Below are positions 42,266 through 50,393 of a stretch of 64,000 bases of DNA, one piece after another; position 1 is the stretch's first letter; each line of letters starts with the position of its first letter. Under the pieces are notes generated by a model, which was given only the letters and a program-made list of their open reading frames with translations, ran no database searches and was not told the origin of the DNA. The position numbers were made by a program, and so were the translations under genes. This DNA is from Streptomyces sclerotialus (GTDB taxonomy: Bacteria; Actinomycetota; Actinomycetes; Streptomycetales; Streptomycetaceae), in contig NZ_JBFOHP010000002.1 of assembly GCF_040907265.1 (NCBI RefSeq), positions 2,132,501-2,196,500 of the forward strand, written 5' to 3'.

Positions 42266-42931
42266 TCACCTCTTCCCGGCACGGCGTACGTGGACGGACA
42301 TCCCCGGCGGCCGGGCGAGACCGAGCCGGTCCAGGCCGTCGGCGAGCGCGGCGTCCACGTCGCCGCGCACCTCGTCCAGCTCGCGGAAGTGCGCGAACGC
42401 GCGCGCCTTCACCTTGCGGCGCGACACCTTGATCCGTACGGACTGCACGCCCGGCACCTCCATGACCCGGTCGCGCAGCACCAGCGCGGCGGCGGAGCGG
42501 TCCAGGCCGGCGCGCGTCGCAGGCGTCGCGGGCCGCATCGGCAGGACGCCGCGCAGCCCGGGCGTCACCGCGAGCACGAGCAGCCAGAGGCCCAGGGCCA
42601 TGGCGAGCGCGGCGGCGGCCAGCACCCAGGGGTCCTCCAGCGGGCGGCTCGCGAGCTCGTCGGCGAGCCGACGGCGCCAGGCCATCGCGGACTGCCCGGC
42701 CCGCACGGCGGCCACGTCGTACAGGAACAGCCCGGCCACCGCGAGCAGCACCAGGGCCACCAGTGCGGCCGGCAGCCGCCGGGCCGACCAGAAGCGCCCG
42801 GCCCGGCCGCTGCCGGCACCGGAGGTGTACGCGGCGGCGGAGGCGGACTGCTCGGGGCCGTCCGGGCCGCCGGGGCCCCGCTCCGTCTTCTCCAGCGTCG
42901 GGAGCCGCCGTGTGGTGTCCGGCTCGCTCAT
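42266..42931 (-). CDS. DUF6286 domain-containing membrane protein
   Basis: A 221-residue protein with an N-terminal segment of low complexity, two hydrophobic segments (ALVALVLLAVAGLFLYDV and WVLAAAALAMALGLWLLVLAV) and a DUF6286-type C-terminal domain (VLRDRVMEVPGVQSVRIKVSRRKVKARAFAHFRELDEV). DUF6286 genes are found with Asp23/Gls24 and AmaP genes; the role is unknown. Confidence 0.75.
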   Translation of the reverse strand: MSEPDTTRRLPTLEKTERGPGGPDGPEQSASAAAYTSGAGSGRAGRFWSARRLPAALVALVLLAVAGLFLYDVAAVRAGQSAMAWRRRLADELASRPLEDPWVLAAAALAMALGLWLLVLAVTPGLRGVLPMRPATPATRAGLDRSAAALVLRDRVMEVPGVQSVRIKVSRRKVKARAFAHFRELDEVRGDVDAALADGLDRLGLARPPGMSVHVRRAGKR

Positions 42932-42965
42932 GCCCCGCGTCCCGTCGCCCGGGTCACCGTACGTG

Positions 42966-43517
42966 TCATCGCACTCTCCCCTGCCCGGCCCGCTTCAGCT
43001 GTGGCGAGTGCAGGCGGGTCACCTGGATCGCCACCTCGGGCACCGTCATGCCCGCCAACGCCCATACCCGTTCGGTCACCCGCCGACGCACCGCGCCGCA
43101 CTGCGCGCCGATGTCGCCGGGGTAGCCGAGCTCGACGGAGATCCGTACCCGGGCCTCGCCGAAGGTGTCCAGGGTGTTGTGCCGCCGTACGACGACGGAG
43201 GCGTCGGCGTCACCGGGACGGACCGCACCCGGAGGGGGGCCGGTCAGGGCGGGCGCCGTGTCGTCGGGCGCGGGCGCGGCATCGTTGTCCGTGCCGCCGG
43301 GGCCCGGTGCGCCGGTGCCTGTGCCGCCGCCCGGCGCGTCTGTGTACGGGCGGTCGGCCGCGTGCGCTCCGCTGCCGTTGCCCGGCCCGTCGTCGGGACC
43401 GCGGCGCAGCGCCTCCCGGGCCGCCTGGGCCGCGATCTTGGCCACCACCCGGTCCGCGATCCGCGTCGCGCCGCGCTGCCCCGCCGCGACGGCGGGCTCC
43501 GGAAACTGTCCGGCCAC
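42966..43517 (-). CDS. Asp23/Gls24 family envelope stress response protein, with internal linker
   Basis: A 183-residue protein. The Asp23 fold is present but split by a Gly/Pro/Asp/Ala-rich loop of roughly residues 40-105, an unusual insertion. The N-terminal VVAKIAAQAAREALRRG and the C-terminal RVRISVELGYPGDIGAQCGAVRRRV are the two halves. Function inferred from the family: membrane-associated stress protein. GTG at 43517. Confidence 0.8.
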   Translation of the reverse strand: MAGQFPEPAVAAGQRGATRIADRVVAKIAAQAAREALRRGPDDGPGNGSGAHAADRPYTDAPGGGTGTGAPGPGGTDNDAAPAPDDTAPALTGPPPGAVRPGDADASVVVRRHNTLDTFGEARVRISVELGYPGDIGAQCGAVRRRVTERVWALAGMTVPEVAIQVTRLHSPQLKRAGQGRVR

Positions 43518-43520
43518 GCC

Positions 43521-43721
43521 TCACCGCCGCCGGACGTCGCGGTCGCGGCCTCCCGGGCGCCGGAAGAACTCGCCGGGCTCCAGGTCGCCGTCCAGGAACC
43601 GCCCGGCCACGAACCCGACCGCGCCCAGCGCCGCCACCAGCAAGAAGGCCCCGAATCCGCCGAAGTACCCGGCGAAGCCCAGTGCCATGCCGGCCAACAG
43701 ACCGGCCACGGCCATGCTCAT
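43521..43721 (-). CDS. Small membrane protein (DUF2273-like) of the Gls24 operon
   Basis: A 66-residue protein with two hydrophobic helices (MSMAVAGLLAGMALGFAGYFGGFGAFLLVAALGAVGFVAGRF) and a polar RRP-rich tail. DUF2273-type small proteins accompany Asp23/Gls24 clusters. ATG at 43721 follows a GAGGGAG ribosome site; the longer frame is rejected. Confidence 0.75.
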   Translation of the reverse strand: MSMAVAGLLAGMALGFAGYFGGFGAFLLVAALGAVGFVAGRFLDGDLEPGEFFRRPGGRDRDVRRR

Positions 43722-43836
43722 CGTGCACTCCCTCGCTGCCACCCCACCGGGATGGCGGACCTGCCGGAACCCGGAACGGCCGCCGGCATCCGTACCGCCC
43801 GTTCGGCCGGCCCGGCCGCCCGAACGGCTCGAACCG

Positions 43837-44307
43837 CTACTGGAGCCGGGACTCCGTCTCCTCTTCCTCTTCCTCGTCCGGCAGCTTCACGTCGCTGACC
43901 GCGATGTTGACCTCGACGACCTCCAGGCCCGTCATCCGCTCGACCGCCGCGATGACGTTCTCCCGTACCGCCCTGGCCACCTCGGCGATCGCCACGCCGT
44001 ACTCGACGACGATCTCCAGGTCCAGTGCCGTCTGCACCTCGCCGACCTCGGCCTTCACGCCGCGCGTGACGGAACGGCCGCCGGGCACCCGGTCCCGTAC
44101 CGCGCCGAAGGTGCGGGCGAGGCCACTGCCCATCGCGTGGACGCCCATGACGTCCCGGGCGGCCATGCCGGCGATCTTCTCGACGACGCCGTCCGCGATG
44201 GTCGTGCGTCCCCGGGTCGCCGGATCGCCTCCGCCGCGCTCGGAACCGAGGGTCTTGCGGGCGGCTCCCTCGCCGTGCGGCCGGCCGCCCTGTGCGGTGT
44301 CGCTCAT
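43837..44307 (-). CDS. Asp23/Gls24 family envelope stress response protein
   Basis: A 156-residue Asp23-type protein with the usual core: TTIADGVVEKIAGMAARDVMGVHAMG, VKAEVGEVQTALDLEIVVEYGVAIAEVARAV and VIAAVERMTGLEVVEVNIAVSDVKLPDEE. Poly-Glu C-terminus. First gene of the operon Gls24 - DUF2273 - Gls24 - DUF6286 - AmaP. ATG 44307 with AAAGGGA upstream; TAATGT at about 44374 is a candidate -10. Confidence 0.88.
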   Translation of the reverse strand: MSDTAQGGRPHGEGAARKTLGSERGGGDPATRGRTTIADGVVEKIAGMAARDVMGVHAMGSGLARTFGAVRDRVPGGRSVTRGVKAEVGEVQTALDLEIVVEYGVAIAEVARAVRENVIAAVERMTGLEVVEVNIAVSDVKLPDEEEEEETESRLQ

Positions 44308-44515
44308 CGCATCGTCCCTTTCCGCGGGCAGGAAGGAGCGGACACACCTGGCGTGCGCTCCGGAGCCCACATTAGGCGCGGTCGGCGCGAACCGCCGCCG
44401 GGATACCGCCGGGATACGCCGAGTGGGCGGCTGAGAGGGCGGATGAACGGCGCGGGCCGGTCGGTCACGCGCCCGCGGGACGGCACGGCGCGCCCCGCGG
44501 GCGGGGACTGCCGGG

Positions 44516-45295
44516 TTACTCGCCGGCGCCCGCGAGGTCACGCAGCCGGCGGCCCTGCGCCGCGCGTTCCGCGGCGCGCTGCTCGTCGAACGTGCGCGCA
44601 CCGGCCCCGGCCAGCAGGGCCTTGGTCTCGATGACGGCGTCCCTGGGCGCGGCGAGCAGCGCAGCGGCGAGGTCCGCGACGGCGCCGTCGAGCTGCTCCC
44701 CGGGCACCACGAGATTGGCGAGGCCGGTGCGCTCGGCCTCGTCGGCGTGGACGTACCGCCCGGTGGCGCAGATCTCCAGCGCCCGGGCGTAGCCCACCAG
44801 ATGGACGAGCGGCTGCGTACCGGTCAGGTCCGGCACCAGCCCCAGGCTCGTCTCACGCATCGCGAACTGCACGTCCTGTGCGCACACCCGCAGGTCGCAG
44901 GCGAGCGCGAGCTGGAAGCCGGCGCCGATGGCGTGTCCCTGGACGGCCGCGATCGTGATGATGTCGTTCCGCCGCCACCACGTGAACGCCTCTTGGTACT
45001 CGGCGATCAGCGCGTCGAGTTCGTGCTCCGGGCCGTGTCCCATGTCGAGGTAGGACGGCTCGCCCTCGAAGCCCTCGGGGGTGAAGGCCTGGCGGTCCAG
45101 GCCGGCGGAGAAGGACTTGCCCTCGCCGCGCAGCACGACGACCCGCACGCTGCCGGGCAGCTGCCGCCCCGCCTCGGCCAGGGCCCGCCACAGGGCGGGC
45201 GACTGTGCGTTGCGCTTGGCGGGGTTGGTGAGGGTCACCGTGGCGACGGCGTCGTCAACGGTGAGCCGGACACCGTCCTTGTCGAGCAGGGTCAT
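44516..45295 (-). CDS. Enoyl-CoA hydratase/isomerase family protein
   Basis: A 259-residue crotonase-fold enzyme. Features: NPAKRNAQSPALWRALAEA, oxyanion-hole GEGKSFSAGLD, AAVQGHAIGAGFQLALACDLRV, and the C-terminal helices. It probably hydrates or isomerises an acyl-CoA in fatty-acid or aromatic degradation. Upstream lie two ACTGAACAG boxes that could bind a regulator. ATG at 45295. Confidence 0.92.
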   Translation of the reverse strand: MTLLDKDGVRLTVDDAVATVTLTNPAKRNAQSPALWRALAEAGRQLPGSVRVVVLRGEGKSFSAGLDRQAFTPEGFEGEPSYLDMGHGPEHELDALIAEYQEAFTWWRRNDIITIAAVQGHAIGAGFQLALACDLRVCAQDVQFAMRETSLGLVPDLTGTQPLVHLVGYARALEICATGRYVHADEAERTGLANLVVPGEQLDGAVADLAAALLAAPRDAVIETKALLAGAGARTFDEQRAAERAAQGRRLRDLAGAGE

Positions 45296-45321
45296 GGAGC
45301 GCCTCCGGGTCCACCTCGGCT

Positions 45322-45354
45322 ACTGAACAGCAACCGCTAAGTTAACTGAACAGT
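45322..45354. promoter_or_regulatory. Two tandem ACTGAACAG boxes upstream of the enoyl-CoA hydratase
   Basis: ACTGAACAGC at 45322 and ACTGAACAGT at 45345 (the latter a partial palindrome, ACTG..CAGT), 23 bases apart, in an AT-richer stretch 27-60 bases before the start codon. Probable operator pair. Confidence 0.45.
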
Positions 45355-45356
45355 AA

Positions 45357-45388
45357 CCACCCGGTCGATCACTTCTTCGACCGGGTGG
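45357..45388 (-). terminator. 12-bp stem terminator after gbn
   Basis: CCACCCGGTCGA, an 8-base loop, then TCGACCGGGTGG, 36 bases past the gbn stop. It touches the operator boxes of the next gene. Confidence 0.7.
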
Positions 45389-45424
45389 CACCGTCGGCTC
45401 TTCGGAGTCGCGGGCCGCCTCAAG

Positions 45425-45646
45425 TCAGGCCGAGGCGGCCTTCTTGCCCCTCGTGGCCCCGCCACGACCACGCAGGACCACACCGGATTCGCTGAGCATC
45501 CGGTGCACGAACCCGTAGGAGCGGCCGGTTTCCTCGGCCAGCGCCCGGATGCTCGCTCCGGAGTCGTACTTCTTCTTCAGGTCTGCCGCGAGCTTCTCGC
45601 GCGCGGCGCCGGTCACCCGGCTGCCCTTCTTCAGAGTCTCGGCCAC
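45425..45646 (-). CDS. gbn: Gbn, GATC-binding nucleoid-associated protein
   Basis: A 73-residue helix-turn-helix protein (MAETLKKGSRV..., ARVTGAAREKLAADLKKKY, SGASIRALAEETGRSYGFVHRMLSESG, tail RGRGGATRGKK). I recall the S. coelicolor SCO1839 protein with near-identical sequence, described as a nucleoid-associated protein binding GATC-containing sites. The GTG at 45646 has GAGGAGG seven to eight bases upstream, so the longer open frame is rejected. The gene stands alone between the enoyl-CoA hydratase and an ABC-F gene. Confidence 0.85.
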   Translation of the reverse strand: MAETLKKGSRVTGAAREKLAADLKKKYDSGASIRALAEETGRSYGFVHRMLSESGVVLRGRGGATRGKKAASA

Positions 45647-46054
45647 CCGTGCCTCCTCATGGGAAGTGCGCTCTGGACTCTCATGATCACCCCTCCCGCC
45701 CGTCCTGGCCACCCATTCGGCAAGGTCCGTAGGACATCGTTTGGCGCGAGGAGCGGCGCACGACCGCCTGGAATCGAGGATTCCAAGGGCCTTACTGCGG
45801 CGCCTCGCCCGAGCGGCGCGAAGAAGCGCCAGGTCAGGGGGTGCGGGGCGGAACAAGAGCGAATCCGTGACCGTCCGCCTTTTCCCGCGCGGCGCGCCGC
45901 GCCGGGTACGAGCCGTTCTCACTCAGATGATGGATCACCCGTCGGCCGAATGATCCATACCGCGTTGATCAAGATGTCCTACGGCCCGTGCCGATCGGTG
46001 CCGGGCGCTGCGGCGGGCCGGAGCGGGACGCCCCGGCAGGCCCGGCGCGTGACC
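45647..46054. promoter_or_regulatory. Upstream region of gbn with GATC cluster
   Basis: About 410 bases without a supported gene. GATC occurs at 45685 and three times in 38 bases (45933, 45952, 45967), which is dense for a GC-rich genome. Gbn could bind here and control itself. Confidence 0.4.
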
Positions 46055-47653
46055 TCAGGCCAGCGCCACCAGATCCGCGTAGTCCGGGCCCCACAGGTCC
46101 TCCACGCCGTCCGGCAGCAGGATGATCCGCTCCGGCTCCAGCGCGTCCACCGCACCCTCGTCGTGCGTCACCAGGACCACCGCGCCCTCGTACGTGCGCA
46201 GCGCCCCGAGGATCTCCTCGCGGCTGGCCGGGTCCAGGTTGTTGGTGGGCTCGTCCAGAAGGAGGACGTTCGCGGAGGAGACGACCAGGGTGGCGAGCGC
46301 GAGGCGGGTCTTCTCGCCACCGGAGAGCACGCCCGCCGGCTTGTCCACGTCGTCACCGGAGAACAGGAAGGAACCCAGGGTCTTGCGGACCTCGACCAGG
46401 TCCAGATCCGGCGCTGCCGAGCGCATGTTCTCCAGGACCGTGCGGTCCGGGTCGAGCGTCTCGTGCTCCTGCGCGTAGTAGCCGAGCTTGAGGCCGTGTC
46501 CGGGGGTGACCGAGCCGGTGTCGGGCTTCTCGGCTCCGGCCAGCAGCCGCAGCAGGGTCGTCTTGCCCGCGCCGTTCAGGCCGAGGATGACCACCCGGGA
46601 GCCCTTGTCGATGGCCAGGTCGACGTCGGTGAAGATCTCCAGCGAGCCGTACGACTTGGACAGGCCCGCCGCCGTGAGCGGGGTCTTGCCGCACGGCGCG
46701 GGCTTCGGGAAGCGCAGCTTGGCGACCTTGTCGGACTGCCGCACCTCCTCCAGGCCGGCCAGCAGCTTCTCGGCGCGCTTGGCCATGTTCTGCGCGGCGA
46801 CGGTCTTCGTCGCCTTGGCGCGCATCTTGTCCGCCTGGGAGTTCAGCGCGGCGGCCTTCTTCTCGGCGTTGGCGCGCTCGCGCTTGCGGCGCTTCTCGTC
46901 GGCCTCGCGCTGCTGCTGGTACAGCTTCCAGCCCATGTTGTAGATGTCGATCTGGGACCGGTTGGCGTCCAGGTAGAACACCTTGTTGACGACCGTCTCG
47001 ACGAGGTCCACGTCGTGGGAGATGACGATGAAGCCGCCGCGGTAGGTCTTGAGGTAGTCCCGCAGCCAGAGGATCGAGTCGGCGTCGAGGTGGTTGGTCG
47101 GCTCGTCCAGGAGGAGCGTGTCGGAGTCCGAGAAGAGGATCCGGGCCAGCTCGACACGGCGGCGCTGACCACCGGAGAGCGTGTGCAGGGGCTGGCCGAG
47201 GACACGGTCGGGCAGGCCGAGGCTGGCGCAGATGGTCGCGGCCTCCGCCTCGGCGGCGTATCCGCCCTTGGTCAGGAACTCCGTCTCCAGGCGCTCGTAC
47301 TTCTTCATCGCGCGCTCGCGGGTGGCGCCCTTGCCGTTGGACATCCGGTCCTCGTTCTCGCGCATCTTGCGCAGGACCTCGTCCAGGCCGCGGGCGGAGA
47401 GCACCCGGTCACGGGCCAGGACGTCCAGGTCACCGGTGCGCGGGTCCTGCGGGAGGTAGCCGACCTCACCGGACCGGGTGACCGTGCCGCCCGCGGGGAT
47501 GCCCTCGCCGGCCAGCACCTTGGTCAGGGTGGTCTTGCCCGCGCCGTTACGGCCGACCAGGCCGATGCGGTCGCCCTTGGCGATGCGGAAAGAGGCGGAC
47601 TCGATGAGGACTCGGGCGCCGGCGCGCAGCTCGAGGCCGGAGGCGGTGATCAC
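46055..47653 (-). CDS. ABC-F family ATP-binding protein
   Basis: A 532-residue ribosome-associated ABC-F ATPase with two nucleotide-binding domains: GRNGAGKTTLTKVLAGEG, LSGGQRRRVELARILF, LLLDEPTNHLDADS, and GLNGAGKTTLLRLL, LSGGEKTRLALATLVVSS, LLLDEPTNNLDPAS. The charged linker (residues about 235-310) lies between them. ABC-F proteins rescue stalled ribosomes or protect them from antibiotics. GTG at 47653 with GGAG upstream. A short leader peptide gene and hairpins precede it. Confidence 0.92.
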   Translation of the reverse strand: MITASGLELRAGARVLIESASFRIAKGDRIGLVGRNGAGKTTLTKVLAGEGIPAGGTVTRSGEVGYLPQDPRTGDLDVLARDRVLSARGLDEVLRKMRENEDRMSNGKGATRERAMKKYERLETEFLTKGGYAAEAEAATICASLGLPDRVLGQPLHTLSGGQRRRVELARILFSDSDTLLLDEPTNHLDADSILWLRDYLKTYRGGFIVISHDVDLVETVVNKVFYLDANRSQIDIYNMGWKLYQQQREADEKRRKRERANAEKKAAALNSQADKMRAKATKTVAAQNMAKRAEKLLAGLEEVRQSDKVAKLRFPKPAPCGKTPLTAAGLSKSYGSLEIFTDVDLAIDKGSRVVILGLNGAGKTTLLRLLAGAEKPDTGSVTPGHGLKLGYYAQEHETLDPDRTVLENMRSAAPDLDLVEVRKTLGSFLFSGDDVDKPAGVLSGGEKTRLALATLVVSSANVLLLDEPTNNLDPASREEILGALRTYEGAVVLVTHDEGAVDALEPERIILLPDGVEDLWGPDYADLVALA

Positions 47654-47701
47654 GGGAAGACTCCAGGGCAGGGTGGACGGCGGGACGGACGGGCGGAAGA
47701 A

Positions 47702-47731
47702 GCCGCAACGCGGCGCGCTCCGTGGGAGCGC
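47702..47731 (-). promoter_or_regulatory. Two adjacent hairpins in the ABC-F leader (attenuator candidate)
   Basis: Read on the minus strand: GCGCTCC-CAC-GGAGCGC (47715-47731), then GCCGC-GTT-GCGGC (47702-47714) followed by TTCTTCC. The leader peptide's end lies 17 bases upstream, so ribosome position could choose between these and an alternative CGGCGC/GCGCCG pairing. Confidence 0.5.
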
Positions 47732-47748
47732 GGACGGGCCTGCGCCGT

Positions 47749-47772
47749 CTAATGCACAAGGAGAATTGCCAT
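47749..47772 (-). CDS. Leader peptide upstream of ABC-F (MAILLVH)
   Basis: Seven codons plus stop: ATG GCA ATT CTC CTT GTG CAT TAG. It uses codons rare in this genome (GCA, ATT, CTT, CAT). It starts at the mRNA 5' end predicted by a TAGACT box six bases before. Antibiotic-inducible ABC-F genes in other bacteria are controlled by such short leader peptides and attenuators; here the role is inferred. Confidence 0.5.
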   Translation of the reverse strand: MAILLVH

Positions 47773-47778
47773 AGGGCC

Positions 47779-47784
47779 AGTCTA
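47779..47784 (-). promoter_or_regulatory. -10 box of the ABC-F leader
   Basis: TAGACT, six bases before the leader ATG, giving a leaderless message. Confidence 0.45.
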
Positions 47785-47943
47785 ACGGTGGTGTGCAAGC
47801 AGTTTTTCCCGGCGGCACCGGCGGCGCCGCGCGCTCCTCACGATGCCTCACTCGGGGCGTAGGCCCAGGTCACATGGCGTTGTCAGACCCCACTGGCAGA
47901 CTGATGTGAGTCAGGCCACACCGGCTCTCGAAGGGACCGAGCC

Positions 47944-48369
47944 ATGCCCGCCATCCCGTCCCCCTCCATCTGCCCGACCCTTCTCTACCGCGATCCCAAG
48001 GGCGCGATCGAGCTCCTGACGGCCGCCTTCGGCTTCAGCAGGGGCGCGCTGTACGAGGACGAGTCCGGCACCGTGCTGCACGCCGAGCTGTCCTACGGCA
48101 ACGGCACGGTCATGCTCGGCGCCAAGGGCCGCGGCGGCGTCTTCGCCGAGGCGATGGGCGACGCCGGGCCGACCGGTGTCTACGTCGCCGTGCCCGACGT
48201 CGACGCCCATCACGCGCGGGCCGCGGCGGCCGGCGCGGAAATCCTGATGCCGCCCACCGACCAGGACTACGGCTCCCGCGACTACATGGCCCGCGACCAG
48301 GAGGGCAACATCTGGAGCTTCGGCACGTACGCCCCGACGACCAGGGACGCCGACGGGACGGAGGGCTGA
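47944..48369 (+). CDS. VOC family (glyoxalase/bleomycin-resistance-like) protein
   Basis: A 141-residue vicinal-oxygen-chelate fold protein. Beta-alpha-beta-beta-beta halves: CPTLLYRDPKGAIELLTAAFGF and TGVYVAVPDVDAHHARAAAAGAEIL, ending with DQEGNIWSFGTY. It resembles PhnB-type VOC proteins. Substrate unknown. ATG at 47944, GAAGGGA upstream; divergent from ABC-F. Confidence 0.9.
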   Translation: MPAIPSPSICPTLLYRDPKGAIELLTAAFGFSRGALYEDESGTVLHAELSYGNGTVMLGAKGRGGVFAEAMGDAGPTGVYVAVPDVDAHHARAAAAGAEILMPPTDQDYGSRDYMARDQEGNIWSFGTYAPTTRDADGTEG

Positions 48370-48370
48370 G

Positions 48371-48407
48371 CCGCGCCCGCCCGCCCGGCAGGGCCGGGCG
48401 GGCGCGG
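48371..48407. terminator. 13-bp stem terminator after the VOC gene
   Basis: CCGCGCCCGCCCG, an 11-base loop, then CGGGCGGGCGCGG, directly past the stop codon. Confidence 0.7.
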
Positions 48408-48431
48408 GCCGGGCGGCCGTCCGGCCCGGGG

Positions 48432-50177
48432 TCAGGCGCCGCCGGTGTGGACCTGGAAGGCGGCCCGGCGGACGGCCTTGGCGAGTGCCGGGTCCGGGTG
48501 GGCGGCGGCCAGTGCCACGAGGACCTGGACGGTGCGCGGATGCCCGACGGCGCGCACCTCCTCCAGCAGGCGCGGCACGGAGCCCTGCACGGCGGAGTCC
48601 AGGTGCCGTACGAGCAGCCGGCTCTCCCCGTGGTCGGCGACGGCGGCCGCGGTGTCCACCCAGAGCCAGGTCGACTCCTCCCGGGTGAGCACGTCCGGCG
48701 CGGTCTCGGGGTCGCCGCCCTCGTGCTCGACCAGCCACAGCAGGGCGTACGGCCGCAGGCCCGGCTCGTCGGCCGCGGCGCGTACGGCGGGCTCGGCCGG
48801 TGCGCCGACCGTCCGCAGCGCCTCGAAGGCGAGCCCGCGCAGCAGGGCGTCCTCGCCGCGGGCGACCTCCAGCAGCTCCTCGACCGCGCTGCCGACGGAG
48901 CGCGCGGCCAGCCATGCCCGGTACTCCGCGCGGGCGGGTCCCGGGGTGAGCCGCGCGCAGCCGCGCAGCATCGCCTCGGCGGACTGCTCGATGTTGCCGG
49001 CGGGGCTCTGCGCGGCCACGCAGATCTGTTCGAGCTTGACCCAGACGGCCCAGCTGCCGAGCGGGGTGAGCTGCGCCTGCCGCTCGCCGGCCGGCTCGCC
49101 GCCGCGCAGCAGTGCGGCGGCGTCCCCGGCGCCGCGCGTACGGGCGCCGCTCCCGCCCGGTACGACCAGCGCGCCGACCGCGGCCAGTGCGTCCAGCGCC
49201 CAGTCCAGCAGGGCCGCGGACGACGCCCCCGCGCCGCCGTCCGGGCCGCCGTCAGCGCCGCCGTCCGGGCCGCCGGGTTCCGGCCGGCCGTTCCAGTGTT
49301 CAGTGGCCTGGCCATCGGCATCCGGGACGGCACCGTCACCGGCCGCCCCCGGGCCGGGCGTCGCCACCGGCCCCGGGCCGGGCGTGCCGTCGGCTCCCGG
49401 ACCAGCCGTACCGCCGGACTCCGGGGCAGGCGTCGGCACCGGCCCCGGGCCGGGCGTCAGTTCCGGGCCGGTCTCCGCGGCCGGGCCGGTAACCGCGGCC
49501 GGGCCGGGCTCCGGGGCCCGGCCCGGCTCCTGGCGAAGCGTGCGGTCGTACGGGACCTCGCAGCGTTCCGTGCGGAGTTCGGCGATGCGCTGGTCGAGGA
49601 GTTCCAGGAGGTCGGCCACCTGGACCGGGCCCGCCGAGAGGTAGAGCAGCGACAGCACCTGCGGCAGCGCCTCGATCACCTCGGCGACCGCTCCCGGGCT
49701 CGCGTCCGCCGGTGCGGGCCGCGCCAGCGACCAGGCGTCGAAGAGCGCGACCCAGCCGCGCAGCGCGGCGGAGTCGTCACGGTCCCAGGCGCGCAGCCGC
49801 CAGCCCGGCCGGGCCACCCCGCCGTGCAGCTCGATGAGGCCGGCCAGCCGGGCCCGGTCCCAGTCGGCCCGGACCTGCTGCGGCGTCAGTTCCAGTGCGG
49901 CGGCGGCCTGCTCGGCCGCGGCGTCCGGGAGCGAGCCGTCGGCGGCGGCGCGCGCGCCGGTTCCCTCGCCCCGCTCGCGGGCGGCCCAGCGGGCCACCCG
50001 GACGGCGCTCGCCAGCCCGCCGCGTGCCATCCGGGCCAGCTCGGCGGGCGGCGGGGTGCCCTCGGGCGGCCGTGGCGCGGGCCTGGTGGTCCGCGTGCTC
50101 ACCGCACGGCGGGCGGCGGCGATCGGTTGTCTGGGGACGAGGCGGAGCCGGGAGTCGCGCGGAGTACGGGACGTCAC
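48432..50177 (-). CDS. Large Ala/Gly/Pro-rich protein of unknown function
   Basis: A 581-residue protein of no family I recognise. The N-terminal part is helical (TPPPAELARMARGGLASAVRVARWAARERGE, LELTPQQVRADWDRARLAGLIELHGG), a Gly/Pro linker with repeated GPGP units lies around residues 200-290, and the C-terminal half is rich in helices like a repeat protein (LAARSVGSAVEELLEVARGE). GTG at 50177 gives an N-terminus TSRTPRDSRLRLVPRQP; the longer frame looks like random upstream DNA. Function unknown. Confidence 0.65.
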   Translation of the reverse strand: MTSRTPRDSRLRLVPRQPIAAARRAVSTRTTRPAPRPPEGTPPPAELARMARGGLASAVRVARWAARERGEGTGARAAADGSLPDAAAEQAAAALELTPQQVRADWDRARLAGLIELHGGVARPGWRLRAWDRDDSAALRGWVALFDAWSLARPAPADASPGAVAEVIEALPQVLSLLYLSAGPVQVADLLELLDQRIAELRTERCEVPYDRTLRQEPGRAPEPGPAAVTGPAAETGPELTPGPGPVPTPAPESGGTAGPGADGTPGPGPVATPGPGAAGDGAVPDADGQATEHWNGRPEPGGPDGGADGGPDGGAGASSAALLDWALDALAAVGALVVPGGSGARTRGAGDAAALLRGGEPAGERQAQLTPLGSWAVWVKLEQICVAAQSPAGNIEQSAEAMLRGCARLTPGPARAEYRAWLAARSVGSAVEELLEVARGEDALLRGLAFEALRTVGAPAEPAVRAAADEPGLRPYALLWLVEHEGGDPETAPDVLTREESTWLWVDTAAAVADHGESRLLVRHLDSAVQGSVPRLLEEVRAVGHPRTVQVLVALAAAHPDPALAKAVRRAAFQVHTGGA

Positions 50178-50393
50178 AGGAGCAGTCTTGCTCTTGTGCG
50201 CCCGAAAACCCAATCGGAAGTCGCTTTGCGTTCTCCGGAAGCGCCGTTCCTGCCCGTTCCGCCCATGATCGCACCCTTCCCCGCGACACCCCGTGCCACA
50301 CCCTCCGGCCCTCGGTGCCACAGCCGTACAGGGGTACAGAGGCACAGGGGCAGAGCCTCCCCGCGCCGGGAGCCCCGGCCGCTCCCCCGGCCG

